Shown: in pieces, positions 56,951 through 64,000 of the stretch
Position numbering within the stretch: position 1 is the stretch's first letter
Layout of the letters: every line of letters begins with the position of its first letter
NCBI GenBank assembly: GCA_028023455.1
Contig: JAQFVV010006203.1
Span: forward strand, 7,468,821 to 7,532,820
Length of the DNA: 64,000 nt
Direction: 5' to 3'
Source: Epiperipatus broadwayi
Taxonomy: Eukaryota > Onychophora > Udeonychophora > Euonychophora > Peripatidae
Notes under the pieces: model-generated
Seen by the model: only the letters and a program-made list of their open reading frames with translations
The model's database searches: none
What the model was told of the DNA's origin: nothing
Translations under genes and position numbers: made by a program

Positions 56951-57730
56951 GACAGTTTCAAGGAGTCTAATGAATTTCATTTTGAAGTCAACTTGTCTAA
57001 GGTGAAGAATTTGAACTCAGCCACATAATGTCCAACATGCATAGATTTATCAATTGCAGTGGTTTACTGGACCAGTTCTATTCTATTTTCGGCTTGCAAT
57101 TCTGCTTTACTGTGATGATGCTGTGAGATAAATTGTGTTTCTTTAGGGTCCATTTTAACACTGGAATAGTTTCTTCATTGTTTTTGTTCTGGGTATATAG
57201 ACAATGGATACTTCTGCTTTTAATTATAAATGTCAACATCTTTGCTCTGTGCTTTCATTTGAATTCAGCAACTGCATAGGTGAAACAATAACTGGATTCA
57301 AAGTCTTCTTTAGACCTTGGAAATAAACACTTTCAGATTTAACTCTTGTAAATGTGCAATATAGTTCCTTTCAATCTATCATTGGAACCATCCGCAAAAT
57401 ATCTTTTCTACCCCACCATTATGCGTGGCTTCTAAGAGGCAATAAGACTTATTCTGCTTTGCTGCTAAAACTTGCCTGAAAACTGTCTTATTTTTCAGAC
57501 TATATATGTGAGCTGGTTTTTTGATGACATCCATATTTTATTATTGGAACACCCAGTTATCAATAAATTATACTTTATCAGTGTCACTGCGGTCCAAACA
57601 ATCTGATGTCTCTCTGTAATTTTAATAGCTTATTAATGAGTCATTGTTCTCATCCCCTCAAAGTTCACATTGAAGTTATGTCAAAATTTACTTTGTCTCT
57701 CGCATGAAACCTTTTCTTATCCCTTCACAT
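56951..57730 (-). pseudogene. Possible coding remnant, unclassified
   Basis: This block is less AT-rich than its flanks. On the minus strand it gives several moderately long but broken readings, such as 'MDVIKKPAHIYSLKNK' and 'KQNKSYCLLEATHNGG' (57380-57540), then 'KAELQAENRIELVQ' and 'AIDKSMHVGHYVAEFK' (57000-57130) in shifted frames. The repeated switching between otherwise protein-like readings suggests a decayed mobile-element polyprotein. No catalytic motif was recognised and the direction itself is not certain. Confidence 0.3.
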
Positions 57731-59388
57731 AAAACAAGAAAAACTGTTATTAAATAATATATATATAAAAAAAAACATTTTTTTACATAGAAAATACAAA
57801 TTTATTTTAAAAACTTTTAAATATTTATTATTCCCCCTCCTCCCACATCATATTTATGGACATCAGCCTATTCTCACTCCAAGCACCAAACCTATGCATT
57901 AGTAGGAATTATGCTGGAAGGGATGAGAAAAGCAATCACTAATAATTCAGAAATGCCCGGTCGCTGGCTAGCTCATTCAGGGTGGGTGATACTGAGACCA
58001 TGGGATATATATATATGGGTAAGGCAATAAGAATCAGATTAATTAACTAATGAAATGACTATCATGTCCATATATCTTTAATTAAATACATGATATATGA
58101 AATAAAACAAAAAGAGAAATATCTAAATGTACTCAAATATTTAATCAAACATACACGAAATAACAAAATGAGAATATTTCAATGTGTTCAGGTATTTAAT
58201 AAAACACTCGCATACATACATATATTTGTACAGACAAGCAAACGAAATAATAATAATAAAATAATGTCTAATCATTTCAAGTACCAAGTAATTTTCTAAA
58301 GGCAGGAGAGCTGATTGAAATATAGTTGCATTAAAATCTATAAATGTCTCTGGGAAATGTGTATTTAATGTAGTTTGAAAAATAAAACAAGTGTTATCTT
58401 GAGTTCCCGGGGATGACAAGAATGAATTCATTTGGCCCATGATGGCCATGGAAATGATTCAGCATGAATATCTTGTCATAATTTGTTTCTCGAAGCTCCA
58501 CTAGTTCGATCATTACTTCGGATATATGTAGGGAAAAACACCGTTCATGGCTTCTTTTCAGGTTCTGGCAATGGTTCGATCTTGTAGCAGTTTTGGATTC
58601 TTTGTCAGACCGGGGCATATAAAGCTCAGCATGTTTAAAACTTTACCTAGCCTATTCATCTCTAGCTGGTGAATATATTTTCTTTAATTCAAACAAAGTC
58701 TTCAAAAATTTCAGTGATAAGAATATATAACATGAACTATTTAACAGTATAGCAACTTGACACTTTAAAACTTAAAATCCAAACTTACACTGTCTTCTCA
58801 TATTTTTCTATTTATATCATTTTTTTTATTTTTCAGAAAGTCTAATTTTAAGAATTTTAGCTTTTTTTTTTTTTTTTGTATCTTAGCACATGGTATCCAA
58901 GGTCAGGCTTCTCTTCAAAAAAAAAAAAAAAAACCTTTTAGCACTTTTTCTCTTTTGTCTAAACAAAAATTCTGTCTAACACCTTTTGAAACAACTTAGA
59001 ACAATGTCTTCATTAAAAGCATTCACAGATAACAATCTGTTTAGTTTCTCTTTTATTTTTTATTTCCATTAACATATTTTTTTATTTTCTTTTTTTTTTA
59101 TTATCAAACTTAAAATATGGCATTTAGACATTAAAATAACACATAATATATGCTTGCTAAACAATTCCTCCTGCACAACTCCACCCATTATGCCTGTTTT
59201 AATTCTTTATTTTTTAATTACTTTAAGAACACAAAAATCGAATATATACAACATATAGTTAGTACTAATATCTATACTTATGCATGTGGATACAATATCC
59301 CTTTTTTGGAACAGGGTTTAATCCCAGCCCTGTTACTATATATATATACCAGATGCACCTAACTTTATAAAGACCCATGGTTTTTTTT
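57731..59388. other. Mostly AT-rich; one less AT-rich block near 58.4-58.6 kb
   Basis: At 58394-58618 the minus strand has a 74-codon frame ('MPRSDKESKTATRSN' to 'FILVIPGNSR'), overlapped by another at 58141-58449. Neither shows a family motif. A TATA-like 'tttatatgccc' precedes them on that strand (58614-58624), so a short gene or an LTR promoter are both conceivable. A block at 57945-58010 (ccggtcgctggctagctcat) is GC-rich and may be SINE debris. Confidence 0.3.
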
Positions 59389-59860
59389 AATTGGTTGCTA
59401 TAACAATTTTTTTTGACATTTAATGTAAATTAAACAAAAGATTTTAAATGAGAACGCCAGTCTGAAAGATCATTGTTATGGTGAAATACAAAAATTCCAG
59501 GCTTTCAGTCTGTCATTTTGTAATAATTGGTTGCTTTAACAAAATATTTTAAAATTATGTAAATAAATTTTGAATTTTAATAAAGCTAAATTAAAATTTA
59601 CATTTTTAAATATACCTGTTATAATTTAAATTTAAAAAAAAATTTTTTTTTGATAGCATCACAATTAATTGTAATAGTTTTTTTTTTTTTTAGTTTTATT
59701 AATAATTACCATTTATTAATGTCAGAATACAAAAACGCCAGTTGTTTTTGTAATATTTTTTTATTAAATATATTTGTAAATTTTTTTTTGATTAGTTGGT
59801 TACTGAAACATTTTTTTAAAGATATGTAAATATGTTTTTTTATTATTAAGTATTGCTAAG
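59389..59860 (+). repeat. Degenerate tandem repeat, period near 137 bp
   Basis: The phrase 'ttggttgctataacaa' recurs as 'ttggttgctttaacaaaa' and 'ttggttactgaaaca' at about 59389, 59527 and 59801 (spacings 138 and 274, i.e. 1 and 2 periods). Companion phrases such as 'aacgccagt' occur at 59453 and 59736. It is an eroded satellite-like block. Confidence 0.5.
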
Positions 59861-62800
59861 TATGTCGTTCATCTGAACTATATTAGGGGATTGGCATGGA
59901 GTGCCTAAATGCCAAATTATGAATCGGTGTTTGTAGCTGTTTGTGCAAATGGTTGGGAACCTTTACCGTGAAATATATACTATATCTCTATAGTTAAAAG
60001 ACTCTGATTTTTTCCCAGCATTTTTTATTTATTGGCATAATTACTTTTTTACATAAACATAGTGGTTATGAATTTGACAAATGATATCGGACATTCATAC
60101 ATTCACCAATAAGACAAAAGAGAAAAGAGATTTGATATGTAAGATATAAAAGTATAAAACTTGTTTTCCCCTATACAATACATAATTTTATTAAAATCAG
60201 TCCACACTTAGACAATCCCAATATCACTAAAAGCAACAATCTCAACCAGTTGTCAAGGCAATCTCCTTTTAACAATAAAGTTTATAAATTAACAAAAGAA
60301 AAAATAAATGTTCTCATGTGCCAAAAAAAAAAAAAAAAAAAACCAGTAAAAAAAAACAATGGTTTTAAATGGTCAGTTGCTAAAAAAATTAATAACACTA
60401 ACTATTTAACATTGTTTAACCAATTCAAAAAATTACAAGTATTCAGCAATGCAGTAGATGATTGTGAAATTCAATCTATGATGTAATATAAACATGGATC
60501 TCTACTAATGTCATACAAATGAAATGAATGTTTTACTGCTGCTCCATCCAGTTCTTATTATCCAAGTAAAAACCTGTTTAAAACAAAATGATAGCCAACT
60601 TCAATTTTTTGTATATATATAATAATTTGCCTATGGAGGTTGACTTTTAGCAGACTGTAAATATAAATATTAATCCAATAAGCACAAATATTTATAATGA
60701 TGAATCTGCATTTGGCTGTAAAATATATCTCAAAGTGAATAACAGTACGAACATTAAATGATAAGAATTATAAATGTTGAGTGATTTTGCCACAAAAGTT
60801 AGAAAGCATCAGTCTAATACATATGTAATTTTTAATTATTATTATTTCAATAGGGTATTTAAAAAATGAGCAAAAATAATTCCTATTTCATTAAAACAAT
60901 CCTAAATATTTAAAACAACCCTGAATTAATGGTAATTAATAATATATCTCAAAGATTGTTTCTTCTCTCTCTTTTTCTACCATTCTAGCATCAGTTTTCA
61001 AATTTAATCCCCATTCCCTGCCTTTTCTGGTTCCTATATTGCTTCCAGCTTTGAATCCTATGTTTTCATTGATAAAATCAGAAAACAGAAATTTAAACCT
61101 AGGAATATAAATTAAATTATACTATTATTTGGTAAACCAATGATTATTCAAACTTACAACAGGTGAAGCATACTTAAGTAAATCGAAAGAATTAAATAAT
61201 ATTGTGTTGGTAATACAACATCAGTTTGAATTTTAAAAAGTTTGTGACTTTTATTTGAGATTTACTCAAGTAATATTTTTTATTTAAATTAATAAATTAA
61301 TCTTCAATGACTTTTGCAATGAAATTAATATATATAAAAGTAAATAAAGTAATCGGCATTACAACATTCCACTCTCACAATATCTACATTGTGTAAGTAA
61401 ACAAATATGCAAAGTAATTTATAGTTACATTTCTATATATGCTATTCAAGTTAATGTTCCAAAAGTTTTAAACATCAAAGATTTTAAATCTCTAAGTCAA
61501 CCTGCATGCTCATCTTATCATTAATGGCTGTAAAGTAGAATAATATGAAGGGGATTATTGCTGTTAATGCCAATTTTAAAAGCTAGGAGAAAGTCATGTG
61601 GTGACTTGTTTTAATAAGTCAAATAATAATGAGTTGTATTTACCTTTTGATATTTTGCAGCCTGTTTTGCTCCCATGAATTAACAAAAAAAATAAGTAGT
61701 GGATATAAAAATGTAATTATTAATTTTTTTTAAATATACGTTTCCACTGCATATATTGTATATTTTAAATATTATTTAAAGGGAAAGAGGGGCACAAAAA
61801 CAAAGTAAAAAATATATTTTATTTGCTTTTTTTTTCTTTATTCAAATTAAAAAATTAATTTTCTAAGTGCTACTTTTTCAATTTTATATATATAGAAAAT
61901 CATAACACTGATATAAAAATTATCAGTTTAATATACATTACATATTGTAAATGCATGTCCAACGAATAATGAAATTATTAGTTATTATTTACTATTTGTT
62001 CAAGCCTCTACCAGCATATGATGCTTTAGAGACACAAGAGGCACAAATTATTACTAATATATCGTCATTATTGAGCAAATAAAATAGTTAATTTGGGAAG
62101 TGTTTAAACACAGAAATGAAAGTTCAGTGTTCTACTTTTATTAAAAATGTGCTAAATTCTTGTATATGTTTGTGGGCAATTTTATTAAAGTTGTTGAAGA
62201 CTTTATTGATGTTTATCTAATTTAAATTTTATACTTATTTACAATCTTTTTTTTATTTTTATAAACTCATTTAAAAACTACATTTGGTACAATTAAAAAA
62301 AAAAAAAAATCACATAAATACAAACATTTTTATATAGTACATCAAAAATTGAAATGTAATCAGAAAAATATATTAGATGTTATAAAAGCAATTAACTTGT
62401 TCAATTATTTTTTACATGTTTAAAGAGACCCATGAATTTAATGTCTGACAGTAGATGATTCCTATACTTTTAGTAATGATAAAGTTTGCAACATACTTCA
62501 ATCAGGTTTTTCTTTAAATCAGCACAAAGACACTTCCATTTTTAATACAAATTTCCTTTACTCTTCAACTAAAAGTAGCTAGATAACTATTTACAATTAA
62601 ATTAGAATATGCTAAAATATACTCATGATAAACAGAAGTATATTCTGTGCCATCTTCCATCTATGCAAATGATTCAAACTTTTAACTTTAAAAAAAATTA
62701 GATATTTTTTTATATTATATTCACCTAATATATGTATAGCATGCAGTAATAACAATTAATTTTCAATTTAGTTAAGAATTATATATATATAAAAAAAGAC

Positions 62801-64000
62801 TTTCATTTTTATTATACATGTTTTTCTTAATGGACATCAATCATATAAAAAAGGCTGTGTAGTTTTAGTGCAATAGAAAAGGAGTGGGCTTAAGAACTAA
62901 ATGTTCTTCATTGATTCCTAATTGTAGAAAGTAAAAAAAAAAACTTTAAATGGAATGACATTGAATCTCAGATGTCCCTTAACCTCCTGAGTAAATGACT
63001 ATTTGATTTTTTTAAAGTTATATAAAGCTAAAACTGTTTAACAATACTTTTAAAATCACACACACAAAAAAAAAAAATCAGCCTGGTCTAATATGTAATG
63101 TAAATCAGACTATTTTATCACAATTTTAATAGCAGTATGTTTTGTAAAAATAACGTTTTATATTTAAATTACATTACTGAAATTTTATTATTGTCATTTT
63201 AATTAAATTATATTTTCTTTTTAAATCAATTATTTAATTTTACCTAGTTCAAATTAAAAACTGAAAGCCAAGAATGGCTTGAAGCCAATTAGCTTGTTAG
63301 TCATTCTGTGCTAACAGATTTTGAAAATATTTTTAGTCAATTAGAATCTTTATTTACTATAAGGATTTTTTTTTTTAAAAAAAATAAATATTCACAAGCA
63401 TTGTAAAGAAATCTAAAAATTTCAATCTAGATAAATTCTGAAGTAGCTTTATTAAGATTTTAATTCTACCACTGTATGCATAATTTGATAATCATTAAGT
63501 ATGTGGTTCATGGCAGTGTGTGACAACAATCATATAAGTTAGTTTCTCAAATTCTTCTTCTGGAGCAGATAATCACAATGTCCGCAAGTGGCCCATTGGA
63601 CTTCAGTAATATCTAGGACGATCAAATCATGCTGGTTTTATTATTAGACCTATATAAAAAAAAATTACTTGGGATCTCATGAGAAATCCATTTCTTGCAC
63701 CACCACAATTCTTAAATGCTTGGAAAGTAATTTGATTTAACATTCAGAAAGAAAATCTTTTGAAGCATGTTTTAGATGATAAATAATGTTTGATAAAATA
63801 AAGACATGCATATACTAAGAAACTGAAATTAGCGAATTGTAACATTTACATTTACAACAATGTTTAATGATTTATAGTGAAGTATAAAAAAAAAAGAATT
63901 TATAATAAAAACTAATCTAATAAATGGTAAATATTATACCTAAATTTTTACCTAATTTACTATTCATGCACTACATTTGTTCTGGATTTTATATAGGCAA
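59861..64000. other. AT-rich stretch without a recognised gene
   Basis: No domain in any frame. The 78-codon frame at 60250-60486 is lysine/asparagine rich and runs through an 18-A homopolymer (60325-60342), so it is not convincing. A less AT-rich minus-strand piece at 63550-63625 shows no assignable motif. Confidence 0.5.

Noticed and set aside
60250-60486. 78-codon lysine-rich frame as a possible small gene.
   Set aside because: It runs through an 18-base A homopolymer and has no recognisable motif or conserved start context.
1-64000. CRISPR array, prokaryotic operon, phage or bacterial insertion sequence.
   Set aside because: No regularly spaced short repeats with unique spacers, no ribosome-binding-site-led gene series; all identifiable coding is of animal-type transposons.

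Overview
This is a eukaryotic nuclear window, very AT-rich (roughly 70-75% A+T by eye), with no operons, no uninterrupted host gene and no long conserved open frame outside transposons. Nearly everything that can be identified is mobile DNA at different stages of decay. The mixture (a Penelope-like retroelement with a GIY-YIG endonuclease, RTE-type and other LINEs, ZBED-type hAT transposons, tRNA-headed SINEs and hammerhead-ribozyme foldback elements) points to a metazoan, probably an aquatic invertebrate. One SINE head (35551-35645) looks to me like cephalopod/mollusc tRNA SINEs. I would not name a species, and a cnidarian or another lophotrochozoan is not excluded. The window is best read as intergenic or deep-intronic DNA. 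The one weak hint of a host gene is a possible first exon at 38924-38992.

Layout. 1-6.8 kb: AT-rich DNA with an approximately 0.9 kb foldback element (1990-2876). 6.8-10.3 kb: a tRNA-like SINE piece, a small inverted-repeat relative of the 41-kb element, then a decayed LINE on the + strand. 13.3-15.2 kb: a higher-GC island, a SINE fragment and a possible short solo LTR. 18.6-21.8 kb: an RTE-clade LINE on the - strand, split by an LTR retrotransposon remnant. 22.9-24.9 kb: an unclassified coding remnant and a 270-bp duplicated block. 27.17-29.17 kb: a complete hAT copy of 2,003 bp with matching ends and a perfect 8-bp target duplication. 29.4-30.8 kb: a tRNA-headed SINE and the 3' half of a Penelope-like element. 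34.0-37.0 kb: a 320-bp palindrome, SINE pieces, a coding-like remnant, a decayed hammerhead-like sequence and a second copy of the 7-10 kb LINE's 3' end.

41.27-42.32 kb holds the most interesting object: an approximately 1.06-kb foldback flanked by a 13-bp direct repeat. Each arm carries a well-formed type I hammerhead ribozyme; one core is intact and the other has a single core change. A 440-bp periodicity suggests the arms came from a tandem or circular template. 43.3-53.7 kb is a nest of three LINEs: a divergent - strand copy (C), a 5'-truncated + strand copy (A), and a nearly full-length + strand copy (B). Copy B has a gag-like ORF1 with a CCHC knuckle and an AT-hook, and an EN-RT-CCHC ORF2. 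Copies A and B end in the same ordered compound trinucleotide tail. 54.36-55.28 kb is a non-autonomous hAT element with an 8-bp target duplication. 55.3-64 kb is AT-rich DNA with an internally periodic block near 59.4-59.9 kb and no recognised gene.

How the parts relate: the LINE, RTE, Penelope and hAT copies encode, or once encoded, the machinery that mobilises the short elements. The hammerhead foldback, the SINEs and the 917-bp hAT derivative have no proteins and look like passengers of those machineries. Every coding copy here carries stops or frameshifts, so none looks active.
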